Source: an uncultured Oscillospiraceae bacterium (GTDB taxonomy: Bacteria; Bacillota; Clostridia; Oscillospirales; Acutalibacteraceae). From it: a stretch of DNA of 51,043 nt. Within the stretch, counting starts at the first letter, position 1. Every line of letters begins with the position of its first letter. A program made the translations under genes and the position numbers. This document shows positions 51,031-51,043 of the stretch, piece after piece. The notes under the pieces were generated by a model that did not search any database, had not been told where the DNA came from, and saw only the letters and a list, made by a program, of their open reading frames with translations. Location of the stretch: NCBI GenBank assembly GCA_900539425.1, contig UQBX01000016.1:1-51043 (forward strand), written 5' to 3'.

Positions 51031-51043
51031 AAAAAGAGCCCCC
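51031..51043 (-). terminator. Probable 3' half of a terminator cut by the window edge
   Basis: On the minus strand the window begins GGGGGCTC followed by five T. That is what the 3' arm and U tract of a terminator look like; the 5' arm would lie beyond the edge, ending an upstream minus-strand gene. Confidence 0.4.

Noticed and set aside
50880..51043. AT-rich right end as a replication origin or attachment site
   Set aside because: No DnaA boxes, iterons or direct repeats were seen; it is explained by a promoter, a palindrome and a cut terminator.

Overview
The window looks like chromosomal housekeeping DNA from a Gram-positive Clostridia-type Firmicute, most likely a gut Oscillospiraceae/Ruminococcaceae relative; this is inference from gene content. 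Supporting features are a PolC-type replicative polymerase, the MurT/GatD lipid II amidation pair, Gram-positive gene orders (rpsB-tsf...pyrH-frr-uppS-cdsA-dxr-rseP-ispG-polC; plsX-rnc-smc-ftsY; yhbY-nadD-yqeK-rsfS), a BspA-type surface protein with a dockerin-like tail, and intracellular glycosidases for host or plant glycans. All genes except three (26046-28680, plus strand) lie on the minus strand. No tRNA, rRNA, IS element, prophage or CRISPR array was seen.

Layout from the left, in minus-strand transcription order. (1) A histidine operon (7091 down to 921) starts from a good sigma-A promoter at 7135-7163: a fused hisZ-hisG, hisD, a secreted metallo-beta-lactamase-fold lipoprotein with a DUF3006 partner, hisB, hisA, hisI, hisE and then recJ, cut by the window edge. 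hisC, hisH, hisF and a dedicated histidinol phosphatase are not in this operon. (2) pyrH-frr-uppS-cdsA-dxr-rseP-ispG-polC (17350 down to 7170) couples UMP supply, ribosome recycling, isoprenoid and phospholipid synthesis, intramembrane proteolysis and replication. PolC here lacks the proofreading exonuclease normally inserted in its PHP domain. (3) Between tsf and pyrH, which are often neighbours, sit a large secreted repeat protein with its own promoter and terminator, and a small NUDIX / nucleoside phosphorylase / unknown operon. (4) rpsB-tsf follows a structured leader and ends at a strong terminator. (5) murT-gatD is transcribed toward rpsB and is divergent from an inositol-monophosphatase-family gene and a YtqA-type radical SAM gene. 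A membrane-anchored zinc-ribbon/DUF5067-like gene follows with its own promoter and a bidirectional terminator.

(6) From about 50.95 kb down to 28.7 kb runs one long, tightly packed minus-strand set: an RNA methyltransferase, dprA, topA, trmFO, plsX, rnc, a radical SAM gene, smc, ftsY, rdgB, yhbY, nadD, yqeK, rsfS and leuS. A hairpin with a short U tract then precedes a GH38 alpha-mannosidase and a GH29 alpha-L-fucosidase. Only one clear promoter was found, at 50953-50981. Many junctions overlap (ATGA, TTGA, GTGA, TAATG), which points to translational coupling.

The strongest oddities are the exonuclease-less PolC, the HisZ-HisG fusion with no internal start, the Cys/His repeat surface protein placed inside the translation gene cluster, and the structured rpsB leader. 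I did not find a clearly new defence or mobile system; most of the window is ordinary core genome. All start choices below rest on Shine-Dalgarno spacing and family knowledge read by eye.
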